From: Clostridium polynesiense
Lineage (GTDB): Bacteria > Bacillota > Clostridia > Clostridiales > Clostridiaceae
Direction of reading: 5' to 3'
Length of the DNA stretch: 43,939 bases
NCBI RefSeq assembly: GCF_000820705.1
Contig: NZ_CCXI01000115.1
Coordinates: 1-43,939 of the forward strand
Shown here piece after piece: positions 17,040 to 25,228 of the stretch. How positions within the stretch are numbered: position 1 is the stretch's first letter; the number at the start of each line of letters is the position of its first letter. The translations under genes and the position numbers were made by a program. Below the pieces are notes generated by a model, which did no database searches, was not told where the DNA came from, and saw only the letters and a program-made list of their open reading frames with translations.

Positions 17040-17387
17040 CCAATTTCTAATTATTTTACTGATTCTTGCTGCCTAAATGTCGTTTTTTATATAGAAGAGC
17101 AGCATGGCAGACAATTATGTCAAGCCAGCATGGCAAATCGGCAGATCATCATATCAGATTAGTTGCTGTTGAAAAAATCTCCTCTAATTATATCCTAATG
17201 AATTTCTTATTTATTTAATCCTTTTACTTAAGTGCTTTATTAACTCTTATATTTAACTTTTTTATTTAAGTGTTAGAATTATTTCTCCTACAGCTTCACC
17301 ATGAGTATATTACATATTCTCGAAAATTAATTTAACCTAATTCACTGAGTTTTTGTTCTAAATTTGCTGTGTTTAGTTTTGGTATTT
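17040..17387. other. Intergenic region, 348 bp, no gene seen
   Basis: Upstream region of the 15100-17039 pair, so its promoter should be here. An AGCATGGCA motif occurs twice (17101 and 17128), 27 bp apart, with no further structure. The region ends at REP copy 3. Confidence 0.5.
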
Positions 17388-17446
17388 AATGTAACTACCC
17401 CAGGGGAGCTTCCAGCAAAAGGAAGCACCCCTGGGGTAGTTACATT
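17388..17446. repeat. REP-like palindrome, copy 3
   Basis: The 26-bp arms 17388-17413 and 17421-17446 (AATGTAACTACCCC, then central A or T, then GGGG, then WGCTTCC) pair with one mismatch around a 7-nt loop. The right arm ends 3 nt before the stop codon at 17450 and continues into TTTTT on the plus strand. The central bases are A (left) and T (right), reversed relative to the other copies. Confidence 0.93.
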
Positions 17447-17449
17447 TTT

Positions 17450-18325
17450 TTACAGAATCTCAATAGTTCTTCTCTGCTCATAAGAATTAACTATGGCATT
17501 AAATATCTTCACTGCTGAGTATATATTACTCAGCGGGAATGGTTGTTCTCCCGTACGCAGCATATGTATGAACCTATCCAAACCTAGATGGTACACCTTA
17601 GATATATTAAATTCCTTATAAATACTTCTTTTATCTCCAATTATATTTAAGTGGTAGTTTAAAAGTCCTTCTATAAAATTAAGGGTTATTTGGTATTCTT
17701 CATATTTTAAAACTGCCGTGACACATTGCGATGACTTGCTGGCAGTAACGAACTTTACTCCATAGCCGAATATTTCTAAAGCCATTTCTAAAAGGTGGAC
17801 TCCGTAAAAATATATACCGCCATATTCACTTTCAAGATTTGCAGTAAAATTTATAGTACCGGTTTTTATTCTTCCTAAGTTTCCACTTTCCACATTCTTC
17901 TTGGCACTAATCACATCGCAAGCATATTTACAGGTTGAACCGCCTGTAACCAAAGTATTGTATTTTTCTGCATAAAGTAATATCTCTTCCGCATCCCTAA
18001 CTCCTATGGTAAACGGCTTGTCTATCCATGTAGGTATTCCAGCTTTAATAAAAGGAAGGGCATATTCTTTATGCAGATCTCCATGGCGAAATACCACCAT
18101 TACTCCATCCACCTTATTTATCATATCTTCTGGATTTTTAAGGATGAATGGAATATCTGCATTTTTTGCTACTTCTCTTGTTCTCTGTTCATCTAATCCA
18201 AAAATGGAGACCACCTTGCAGTCAGGGTACAAAAATTCTCCGCTGCCTTCTTCTCTTAAATTTATAAGCTTTGAGAATACTTCGGCATGACTATTGTCAG
18301 AACCTATTATCCCAATTCTAAACAC
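17450..18325 (-). CDS. Gfo/Idh/MocA-family oxidoreductase
   Basis: A 291-residue protein, GTG start at 18325 with AGGAGG about 10 nt upstream. The N-terminal Rossmann segment is RIGIIGSDNSHAEVFSKLI, a variant lacking the usual GxGxxG glycines. The cofactor/substrate motif reads WIDKPFTIG (DKP instead of EKP) near residue 97. It is shorter than the usual 330-390 residues. The family oxidises or reduces sugars, inositols or their derivatives with NAD(P). The atypical motifs mean the substrate and direction cannot be predicted. It is divergent from the ROK kinase gene and followed at once by REP copy 3. Confidence 0.82.
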   Translation of the reverse strand: MFRIGIIGSDNSHAEVFSKLINLREEGSGEFLYPDCKVVSIFGLDEQRTREVAKNADIPFILKNPEDMINKVDGVMVVFRHGDLHKEYALPFIKAGIPTWIDKPFTIGVRDAEEILLYAEKYNTLVTGGSTCKYACDVISAKKNVESGNLGRIKTGTINFTANLESEYGGIYFYGVHLLEMALEIFGYGVKFVTASKSSQCVTAVLKYEEYQITLNFIEGLLNYHLNIIGDKRSIYKEFNISKVYHLGLDRFIHMLRTGEQPFPLSNIYSAVKIFNAIVNSYEQRRTIEIL

Positions 18326-18638
18326 CGTAATGCTCCTCCTTTATTTTTCAAGCCTTTATTCCCTTAGGCTTTACTGCGTCTATATTCTAAAATTTAAATA
18401 TTTTCCTTGTAATTTTAAATCATAAATTAATTTTAAGTAATTTGTAATATGTAAAGGTATATTAATTACAATAGTGCAGAAAATATTAATTTAGTCTTAT
18501 GTACATAAAAATTTTTGAAGGGTATATTAGAATTAGCTATAACATTGCGCAAATGCAACAGTATGCAAAAGAATCAGATGTACTAACCTGACAAAAAAAG
18601 CATCAGCAAAAATATTTAAAGGTGATAGGAGGAGTAAC
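18326..18638. other. 313-bp divergent promoter region
   Basis: It must contain the promoters of the minus-strand oxidoreductase and plus-strand ROK kinase. Two candidate operator-like symmetries are visible: TTGTAAT (18442-18448) facing ATTACAA (18465-18471), and TTGCGCAA (18545-18552) within CATTGCGCAAATG. Neither is recognised as a known site. Confidence 0.4.
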
Positions 18639-19589
18639 TTGAAAAACATAGCATGTTTCGATGTAGGCGGTACTTTTATTAAATACGCAGTAATTAATTC
18701 TCAGGGAGACATTTTAACTAAAAATAAATTCCCCTCTCCTGTAAATGATTGCAAAAATGCGGTTCCGGAATGTATAATCATAAAAACTAAAGAGCTTATG
18801 AAGGATTACTTACTGCAGGGAATAGGAATAAGCACCGCAGGAGTAGTTGACAATATTAAAGGCGAAATTATAACTGCTACTGACAATCTTCCAGGATACG
18901 CTGGAGCTAAGCTGTCTGAAGTAATATATAAAGAGCTTGGCATTAAAACTTTTGTTGAAAACGATGTTAATGCAGCAGCCCTGGGTGAAATGTGGAAAGG
19001 AGCCGCTGTTAATAAAGACACCTTCGTATGTATGACACTTGGTACAGGAGTAGGTGGTGCCATAGTAATTAACAATAAGCTTTATAAAGGAGTAAATAAC
19101 GGAGCCGGAGAACTCGGCCACATGATATTAAATGAAAAAGGACAAAGCTGTAACTGCGGATGTATAGGATGTTATGAAAGGTATGCTTCTACCTCTGCAT
19201 TTATTAGGATGTATCTTGAAAATTCTCATAATGAAGGCATTGAAATTCCTACTATTACAGGAGAAGAAATTATGCTCAGAGTAAAATCCGGGGAAACCCT
19301 AGCCTGCAGGATATATGATGAATTTATGGATCATATAGCTAATGGACTAGCAAGTATAGCTCATATATTGGATCCGGGCTTAATAGTAATAGGAGGAGGA
19401 ATTTCTGCTCAAGGAGAAGATTTTTTTCTTGAACTTAACAAAAGATTTAAGTCTTCTGCCATGGCTTCCTATGCTGAAAATACTATGATAGTTCCAGCTA
19501 AACTTCAGAATGATGCTGGATTATTAGGAGCCTGTTATATAACTCTTAAAGCTTTAAAAATTTATGAAGATATTCCATTACCAGTTTAG
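18639..19589 (+). CDS. ROK-family sugar kinase
   Basis: A 316-residue kinase with a TTG start behind TAGGAGGAG. The phosphate-binding loop FDVGGTFIKYA is at residues 7-17, the second glycine-rich motif is LGTGVGGAIV, and the ROK zinc motif is CNCGCIGCYE. NDVNAAALGE carries the catalytic Asp. No N-terminal helix-turn-helix is present, so it is an enzyme rather than a repressor. ROK kinases phosphorylate glucose, mannose, fructose, allose or N-acetyl-sugars in the cytoplasm; with GH20 nearby, an amino sugar is plausible but unproven. It is followed by the FAD oxidoreductase on the same strand after 179 nt. Confidence 0.93.
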   Translation: MKNIACFDVGGTFIKYAVINSQGDILTKNKFPSPVNDCKNAVPECIIIKTKELMKDYLLQGIGISTAGVVDNIKGEIITATDNLPGYAGAKLSEVIYKELGIKTFVENDVNAAALGEMWKGAAVNKDTFVCMTLGTGVGGAIVINNKLYKGVNNGAGELGHMILNEKGQSCNCGCIGCYERYASTSAFIRMYLENSHNEGIEIPTITGEEIMLRVKSGETLACRIYDEFMDHIANGLASIAHILDPGLIVIGGGISAQGEDFFLELNKRFKSSAMASYAENTMIVPAKLQNDAGLLGACYITLKALKIYEDIPLPV

Positions 19590-19768
19590 AATACAATGAC
19601 TTACTTTCACTGTACTCTGCAAATTTTGTATAGTTTAAACTCTAAATTTTATATGGAATTGCGGATTTTTTGATAATTAAAATACTAAATTATATGATTG
19701 TTTTTTATTAAACCCTAAACTAATTCTCAAGCAGACAATCCTGCTTAAAACCACAGGAGGTTATATAC

Positions 19769-21343
19769 ATGAAAAAAGAACTAAATGCTGACGTTGTGAT
19801 TCTAGGGGGAAGCCTTGGAGGAGTAGCAGCAGCATTAGCTTCCGCAGGTGCGGGAAAAAAAGTTATACTTACCGAAGATACCTATTGGATAGGAGGACAG
19901 CTCACTAATCAAGCGGTTCCACCGGATGAACACCCTTGGATAGAACAGTTCGGCTGCACAGCAAGCTATAGAAAACTAAGAAATGGTATCAGAAATTATT
20001 ATAAAGATAATTTTCCGGTAACAGAAAAAGCCAGATCCAGCATAAATCTAAATCCAGGCAACGGCTGGGTGGGCAAGCTATGTCACGAACCTAGAGCGGC
20101 ATTAGCAGTAATTAATGATATGCTTGCTCCTTATATTCACTCAGGAAGGCTTACCATATTAACAAGACATAAGCTTACTTCAGCAGAAACCTCCGATGAC
20201 AGAATAATCTCAGTGAGCGTTAGAAATCTTAACAATGGAAATGAATATATATTAACAGCTCCATACTTTTTAGATGCAACAGAATGCGGAGATTTGCTTC
20301 CTCTTTCTGGTACAGAATACGTAACTGGTTCTGAATCTTCAGCGGAAACAGGAGAACTCCATGCACTTCCTGGAAAGGCAGATCCTCTGGATATGCAGGC
20401 TGTTACCTGGTGTTTTGCTATGGATTATATAGAAGGGGAAGACCATACCATAGAAAAACCTAAGGATTACGATTTTTGGAAAAACTACCAAGCAGATTTT
20501 TGGCCAATAAAGCACTTAAGCTGGGAAATACTTCAGCCTGCAACCTTAGCTGTTAGAGATACTGTGTTATTTCCTTATGAAGATAAGACTTCTCTTTGGA
20601 CTTACAGACAGATAATAGATAAAAATAACTTTCTTCCAGGAACCTTTCAAAGCAGTATCACTTTAGTTAACTGGCCTCAAAACGATTATTGGCTTGGACC
20701 TATATTTGATGTCAGCGAAGAAGAAGCAAAAAGGCATTTAGAAGGTGCAAGGCAAGTGAGTCTTTCCCTTTTATATTGGATGCAGACTGAAGCCCCAAGG
20801 GCTGACGGAAAAGCTGGATATCCAGGGTTAAGACTTAGACCTGATGTTGTTGGTACTGAGGATGGACTAGCTATGCAGCCTTATATAAGAGAATCCAGGA
20901 GAATAAAAGCAGAGTTTACAATATTGGAGCAGCATGTAGGAGCCGAAATGAGAAAAGGAAAACCTGCAGAAGAATTTAAGGACACAATTGGCATAGGCTC
21001 TTACAGGATAGATCTTCACCCAAGCACAGGGAACAGAAACTATGTAGATATATCCTCTATGCCCTTTCAAATTCCTCTGGGCAGCTTGATTCCTGTAAGG
21101 ACCAAAAACCTTTTAGCAGCCTGCAAAAACATCGGAACTACCCATATAACAAACGGCTGCTACAGGCTTCATCCTGTAGAGTGGAATATAGGCGAAGCAG
21201 CAGGATATGCAGCAGCATATTGTATTGATAATAACATTTCGCCTAAGGAATTGAGAAATACTGATAAGCACCTTACTGCTTTCCAAAGAATATTGGAGAA
21301 GCAAGGTGTAGAACTGCATTGGCCTGAATTTACAGCTCAATAG
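19769..21343 (+). CDS. FAD-dependent oxidoreductase (FAD_oxidored family)
   Basis: A 524-residue flavoprotein. The dinucleotide-binding motif DVVILGGSLGGVAAALASAG is at residues 8-27, followed by an acidic residue in LTEDTYWIGGQL and the family phrase FLDATECGDLLPLSG. The C-terminal half has AACKNIGTTHITNGCYRLHP and a GEAAGYAAAY FAD-closing helix. This PF12831-type family is common in carbohydrate and secondary-metabolite loci; the substrate is unknown. The start has CAGGAGG 8 nt upstream, and a small hairpin (AAGCAG at 19729, CTGCTT at 19741) lies just before it. REP copy 4 begins 13 nt after the stop and probably acts as its terminator. Confidence 0.88.
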   Translation: MKKELNADVVILGGSLGGVAAALASAGAGKKVILTEDTYWIGGQLTNQAVPPDEHPWIEQFGCTASYRKLRNGIRNYYKDNFPVTEKARSSINLNPGNGWVGKLCHEPRAALAVINDMLAPYIHSGRLTILTRHKLTSAETSDDRIISVSVRNLNNGNEYILTAPYFLDATECGDLLPLSGTEYVTGSESSAETGELHALPGKADPLDMQAVTWCFAMDYIEGEDHTIEKPKDYDFWKNYQADFWPIKHLSWEILQPATLAVRDTVLFPYEDKTSLWTYRQIIDKNNFLPGTFQSSITLVNWPQNDYWLGPIFDVSEEEAKRHLEGARQVSLSLLYWMQTEAPRADGKAGYPGLRLRPDVVGTEDGLAMQPYIRESRRIKAEFTILEQHVGAEMRKGKPAEEFKDTIGIGSYRIDLHPSTGNRNYVDISSMPFQIPLGSLIPVRTKNLLAACKNIGTTHITNGCYRLHPVEWNIGEAAGYAAAYCIDNNISPKELRNTDKHLTAFQRILEKQGVELHWPEFTAQ

Positions 21344-21356
21344 TGAGTCTGTAAAT

Positions 21357-21417
21357 AAAAGTAACTACCCCTGGGGTGCTTCCTTTTAAAGGAAGCACCC
21401 CAGGGGTAGTTACTTTT
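21357..21417. repeat. REP-like palindrome, copy 4 (perfect 61-bp palindrome)
   Basis: Arms 21357-21386 and 21388-21417 are perfectly complementary over 30 bp around a single T. The arm is AAAAGTAACTACCCC, T, GGGG, then TGCTTCCTTT. It sits between two convergent genes, 13 nt after the plus-strand stop (21343) and 14 nt after the minus-strand stop (21432). With T runs at both ends it fits a bidirectional terminator. Confidence 0.95.
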
Positions 21418-21431
21418 TCTGGGATTTATTA

Positions 21432-22199
21432 TTAAATAAGTTGTTTAAAAACTTCTATTATTTTATCTGCATAAAGCCTGGCACCTTTTTCATTTATGTG
21501 CACTCCGTCATCCTCGGAAGAGTTTTCTAAGGTAATTAAAATAGTATTCAAATCCATACTTTTGCTTATGGAATTTATATCTACTAAAGGCACCTGATAT
21601 TCATCAGCAATTTTTTTAGCCGCCTCGCAATATTTATTTAACTGATTAACTGCTCCCCCTATGCTTCTATAATATTTTTCCGGATGTCTACTATAATAAT
21701 AGTCAGCTCCTGAGGTATTTCCATCCCCTGGATTTCCTTCTATAAATACATGAGGAATTACAAGCACTGGAACTGCCCCATGTTTTCTTACCCTATCAAT
21801 AATGGTAATAATATTATTTTCATAATCAGATATAGGAACTCTAGCCTTACCATAGTCATACATAAAATGGTCATTCATCCCGAAATTTATAATGACATAA
21901 TCAGGATTTTTCTCCAATACATCCTTCTTAATCCTTTCAAGACCCTGAGATGAGGTATGTCCACTAACTCCTGAATTGATTACTTCACAATTTAGCTCTT
22001 TAGCTATAATGCTTGTCCACTTATCTTCTTCCTTCTCAATTCCATACCCAAAGGTAAGACTGTCTCCAAAGGCCACTATTCTTGGATGGTGCTTCTTAGT
22101 AATAACTTTATTTTCTGTAAAAGCATGATGATTGTGAGATGATGTTAATTCCTCTGATTTTTGATTTTCTACATTCTTATCATTATATTTATGCTGCAT
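21432..22199 (-). CDS. SGNH/GDSL hydrolase (probable acetylesterase)
   Basis: A 255-residue esterase. Block I RIVAFGDSLTFGYG holds nucleophile Ser47, block III is VIINFGMNDHF with the oxyanion Asn, and block V EDDGVHINEKG holds Asp231 and His234. The first 40 residues are polar and His-rich (SHNHHAFTENK, KKHHPR) with no signal peptide. SGNH enzymes of this type commonly remove acetyl groups from plant or host glycans, matching the sugar-catabolic setting. It is cotranscribed after the DUF624 gene (27-nt gap). The AAGGAG site is 13 nt before the ATG, wider than normal. Confidence 0.9.
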   Translation of the reverse strand: MQHKYNDKNVENQKSEELTSSHNHHAFTENKVITKKHHPRIVAFGDSLTFGYGIEKEEDKWTSIIAKELNCEVINSGVSGHTSSQGLERIKKDVLEKNPDYVIINFGMNDHFMYDYGKARVPISDYENNIITIIDRVRKHGAVPVLVIPHVFIEGNPGDGNTSGADYYYSRHPEKYYRSIGGAVNQLNKYCEAAKKIADEYQVPLVDINSISKSMDLNTILITLENSSEDDGVHINEKGARLYADKIIEVFKQLI

Positions 22200-22226
22200 G
22201 ATTACTACAACACTCCTTAGAATATT

Positions 22227-22907
22227 TTATTTTTCAATTTTTATCTTTTCTTCTATATCTTCTAAGACCTTATTCTGCCAATGTATAATTACAAAGGTAT
22301 AAGCTGAAAATGCAAAGAACATAACAAAAGATGAAACATTTAATAATAAAAATCCAACCGCCACCATTAATATAATATTTGCTATGGTAAAGTGCAGCTT
22401 TTTAACTGAATACACTATAGAAAGTATCACCAAATCCTTAGTTTTGAGATAAAACCTAGCCATAATAGGATATAAGAAGGTGCTCAATGCTATAACATAT
22501 ATAAGTAAAAAGTAAAACAAATAAGATACTATTGGCAGTGACCTTGAATTAAAATAAATAATATCCACGTATAGTATATTAATTAGAAGTGTCTGTACTA
22601 ACCCTATCAACATTGCTTGTCCAAAATTAGTTTTATAAGCTTTAAAAAAATCTTTAGTTACATCTATATCCTTTTCTCTTACCAATTTACCCATGATGCT
22701 GAACAGTGCCGCCACAGAAGGAGCAGTAAAAATTAAAGCAACGCTTAAAGCTATCTGCAGTAATGCAGGGGTTAAAGCCGGAAATATAAACACCACTATT
22801 AATAAAGGTAAGTTAGTAATGATAAAATAAAAATTGCTTAATATAAACCACATTATATAATTTGATATCTTATAAAAACCATTCTCTGTAAAATCCTTAT
22901 CTTCCAC
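22227..22907 (-). CDS. DUF624 (YesL-like) membrane protein
   Basis: A 226-residue protein with five or six hydrophobic helices. After a short polar N-terminus the helix IMWFILSNFYFIITNLPLLI leads to APSVAALFSIMGKLVREKD, the usual DUF624 pattern. YesL-like proteins sit beside YesM/YesN and LplABC-type genes in Bacillota and may assist sugar transport or sensing, but no mechanism is known. It heads a two-gene unit with the SGNH hydrolase. REP copy 5 lies 73 nt upstream of its start. Confidence 0.88.
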   Translation of the reverse strand: MEDKDFTENGFYKISNYIMWFILSNFYFIITNLPLLIVVFIFPALTPALLQIALSVALIFTAPSVAALFSIMGKLVREKDIDVTKDFFKAYKTNFGQAMLIGLVQTLLINILYVDIIYFNSRSLPIVSYLFYFLLIYVIALSTFLYPIMARFYLKTKDLVILSIVYSVKKLHFTIANIILMVAVGFLLLNVSSFVMFFAFSAYTFVIIHWQNKVLEDIEEKIKIEK

Positions 22908-23244
22908 TATGCTCCCTCATTCCAATTATGTATTTATTTTGTAATTAATTACTTTATAAAAATATTATAACATTCCTTTGATGCTTTACTACCCCTGGAG
23001 CGCTTACATAAAATGTAAGCACCCCAGGGGAGCATCCAATACTTACCACCTATTTATAAATATTATATCGCTTATACCCGACTTATTATTTATCAAAACT
23101 TTTTTCGTTAGTTGTCCTAATGTGAGAACTTCTATATTACAGATAAATCAGGCTGAAAAATCCATTATATTTTATAGACCTATGAAGCTTTATACTCATT
23201 AGTCATTCTTAATAAGAAATGAACTCTGCCTTATACTGATAGAC
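22908..23244. other. 337-bp region between RAYT and DUF624 genes
   Basis: It contains REP copy 5 (22980-23036) and a decayed repeat of the RAYT 3' end (23174-23265). No other ORF is supported. Confidence 0.6.
22980..23036. repeat. REP-like palindrome, copy 5 (variant core, downstream of RAYT)
   Basis: The arm at 22992-23009 (CCCCTGGAGCGCTTACAT) pairs with 23013-23030 (ATGTAAGCACCCCAGGGG) across AAA with two mismatches. Outer GATGCT (22980-22985) pairs with AGCATC (23031-23036) with an unpaired TTACTA on the left. The usual TTCC/GGAA centre is replaced by TTACATAAAATGTAA, which in copies 6 and 7 lies at the outer edge. It is 208 nt beyond the RAYT stop. Confidence 0.85.
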
Positions 23245-23265
23245 TTATGATGCTTCTATACCCTT
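23174..23265. repeat. 65-bp direct repeat at the RAYT 3' end
   Basis: ATAGACCTATGAAGCTT (23174-23190) and ATAGACTTATGATGCTT (23239-23255) are 65 bp apart with 15 of 17 matches. The second includes the stop and last codons of the RAYT gene at 23245. The flanking sequence has decayed. Confidence 0.6.
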
Positions 23266-23802
23266 CTCAACAAAATTTCTATATTTCCTTCTTTTATGCT
23301 TTTCTGGAAAAAAACCTAGTATCATCTGAGTTTTTATAAAATTCTCTTCCTCCTTTCCAATATACATATTATAAGAAGAAAATTCATAATCCTGAGGATT
23401 ATTAACAATATTCGCCCTTACAGGATTTAAATGTACATACCTACTCGCTTCCATAAGCTGAGCAGAGTCCATAATAACTTCTGAAAAATATCTCTCCTCA
23501 TATAAATGTCCTGAAACCTCATACTTATTATTAAAGTAAAGAGCATACATTGAATGAAGCTTTCTCATAAAATCTCCAATGTGGCTTTTCCCCGATCTTA
23601 TAAGTAAATGTACATGATTGCTCATAAGGCAGTAACCTAAAAGCTCATACTCCTGCTCTTCATAATAATCCAGGCATTCCTGCAGCATTCTTAAATACAT
23701 ATAAAAATCAGAATAGGATTTAAATATGGGTTCTTTATGCGTGCCTCTGGCAGTAATGTGGTACATACATCCTGGAAACCAAACTCTTCTTTTTGTTGGC
23801 AT
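23245..23802 (-). CDS. REP-associated tyrosine transposase (RAYT, Y1_Tnp/IS200-like)
   Basis: A 185-residue HUH-type single-strand nuclease. MYHITARGTHKEPIF opens the fold, the metal-binding HUH pair is H63 and H65 in MSNHVHLLIRSG, and the single nucleophile is Tyr122 in RYVHLNPVRANIV. The GHLYEERYFSEVIM strand between them also fits the TnpA_REP group. Such proteins cut and rejoin single-stranded REP hairpins and are usually solitary, vertically inherited genes flanked by REPs rather than active insertion sequences. Here REP copy 6 ends 48 nt upstream of the ATG on the promoter side and copy 5 lies downstream. The start has a GAGGTG site. No TnpB or IS end is present. Confidence 0.95.
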   Translation of the reverse strand: MPTKRRVWFPGCMYHITARGTHKEPIFKSYSDFYMYLRMLQECLDYYEEQEYELLGYCLMSNHVHLLIRSGKSHIGDFMRKLHSMYALYFNNKYEVSGHLYEERYFSEVIMDSAQLMEASRYVHLNPVRANIVNNPQDYEFSSYNMYIGKEEENFIKTQMILGFFPEKHKRRKYRNFVEKGIEAS

Positions 23803-23844
23803 TTAATCACCTCTTTGATACTTTTTATTATGATTATTGCCAGC

Positions 23845-23914
23845 TTACATAAAATGTAATCGCCCCTGGGGTGCTTCCTTTTCTCTGGAAGCACCCCAGG
23901 GGTGGTTACATTTT
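23845..23914. repeat. REP-like palindrome, copy 6 (upstream of RAYT)
   Basis: The 28-nt arms 23851-23878 and 23887-23914 share CCCCTGGGGTGCTTCC and pair with an 8-nt loop. The two differing positions become U-G and G-U wobble pairs in plus-strand RNA. A smaller palindrome, TTACATAAAATGTAA (23845-23859), overlaps the left edge. The right arm ends in TTTTTTT, 4 nt before the stop codon at 23919. It lies 48 nt upstream of the RAYT start. Confidence 0.95.
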
Positions 23915-23918
23915 TTTG

Positions 23919-24953
23919 CTATTTACCCAAAGTAAGAGTTACCTTTTCCTTTGTTTTCCCTGATTGATAAATTGCATTTATCAGTTCTTGAGTAATTAAT
24001 GCATCTTCACCGGATACTTCTACAGAACTGTTATTTTGTATGTTTTCATATATGTTCTTTATCTCAATAAAGTGGTAATACCCCCAATATTTTTTGATAT
24101 TGTTTCCGTAGTCAATTTTGTCCTCTTCCAATAAAGGAATGCTTGTCCTTCGTCCGTCTTCATATAGTATTATACCTTCATCTCCTAGAATACTTGCTAT
24201 TCCTTTTTCACAATGAAAAGTTATATCAATTGGAAGATCGCAGGTGAAGTAGTTCATGGTATAGAAACTTACAGTAAAATTATCTTCACATTCTATAACT
24301 CCTTCGGCCATATCCTCTACCTCAATGCTGTTGTGTCTTCTGTTAAGGATATTAGCTTCTACCTTTAACGGTTTTTTTCCAGTTATATATCTAACCAGGT
24401 CTAAGGAGTGAATAGCCTGATCGATAACTACTCCACCGCCTTCTTTGTCCCAAGTTCCTTTCCAACCGCTATGAGAATAATATTCATCGCTTCTGTTCCA
24501 GGTTACTATTACCCTTGCCGCTAAGGGTTTTCCTAAATTACCATTCAACATTTCTTTTCTTAAAAATCTAACTGCTCTATTGAATCTGTTTTGAAACATT
24601 ACAGATAAGGTGACATTATTAGATTTACAGCTTTTAACCATGGATTTAGCTTCCTCATAGCTTATAGACATAGGTTTTTCAGTTATAACATGAATCCCCA
24701 GCTCTGCTGCAAATACTGTCATTTCGTGATGAAGATGATGAGGGGTACATATATGTACTACATCCGGCCTTTCCTTTAACAGCATCTCTTTATAATCAGT
24801 ATAATATTTACAATTATGCTCCTTTGCTGTATTTTCAGCTCTTTCCTCTTTTATATCACATACCGCTGCTAACTCTGCTTCTTTTATTCTTTTTATAGAG
24901 ACGATGTGAAGAGGAGATATTCTTCCACATCCAATTAACGCAGCTTTAATCAT
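23919..24953 (-). CDS. Gfo/Idh/MocA-family oxidoreductase
   Basis: A 344-residue NAD(P)-dependent enzyme. The Rossmann motif is KAALIGCGRISPLHIVSI (residues 3-20), the family motif HVITEKPMSIS contains the conserved Lys of EKP, and GGGVVIDQAIHSLDLVRY carries the substrate-facing DxxxH residues. Full length for the family. Probably acts on a sugar or sugar acid, with the two similar genes on its right suggesting a multi-step oxidation pathway. It is separated from them by 260 nt with a repeat, and ends 4 nt from REP copy 6. Confidence 0.92.
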   Translation of the reverse strand: MIKAALIGCGRISPLHIVSIKRIKEAELAAVCDIKEERAENTAKEHNCKYYTDYKEMLLKERPDVVHICTPHHLHHEMTVFAAELGIHVITEKPMSISYEEAKSMVKSCKSNNVTLSVMFQNRFNRAVRFLRKEMLNGNLGKPLAARVIVTWNRSDEYYSHSGWKGTWDKEGGGVVIDQAIHSLDLVRYITGKKPLKVEANILNRRHNSIEVEDMAEGVIECEDNFTVSFYTMNYFTCDLPIDITFHCEKGIASILGDEGIILYEDGRRTSIPLLEEDKIDYGNNIKKYWGYYHFIEIKNIYENIQNNSSVEVSGEDALITQELINAIYQSGKTKEKVTLTLGK

Positions 24954-25147
24954 TATTACCAGCTCCTAATTCTTACGTATATATGCCTTAAATTAAACTA
25001 AAATATATTAAATATAATCAATTTCTTCTCCCTTGACTTATTATCTTGCTTGAGCCTCCCTTTTGAGTAGCTGATAAGGCTAATTGTAATATTGTTAATC
25101 TCATTTCATTTACCTTATTCACAACTTGAGACATTTTGCAAAACTTT

Positions 25148-25228
25148 TTTAAATATGCTCAATATCCTGCCTCACATGCCTTAGCACTCCGTTTACTCAT
25201 TTTCAAACCCCATTTAAATATGCTCAAT
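25148..25228. repeat. 65-bp direct repeat at the 3' end of the 25214 oxidoreductase gene
   Basis: The 16-mer TTTAAATATGCTCAAT occurs exactly at 25148-25163 and 25213-25228, 65 bp apart. The second copy spans the stop codon (25214-25216) and codes the last residues. Weaker similarity extends downstream of each copy. Confidence 0.75.

Noticed and set aside
17101-17140. AGCATGGCA direct repeat
   Set aside because: Only two 9-bp copies with no flanking similarity; may be chance.
23245-23802. Active IS200/IS605 insertion sequence
   Set aside because: No TnpB gene. The protein has the RAYT type of motifs, and the flanking elements are dispersed genome palindromes rather than IS-specific ends.
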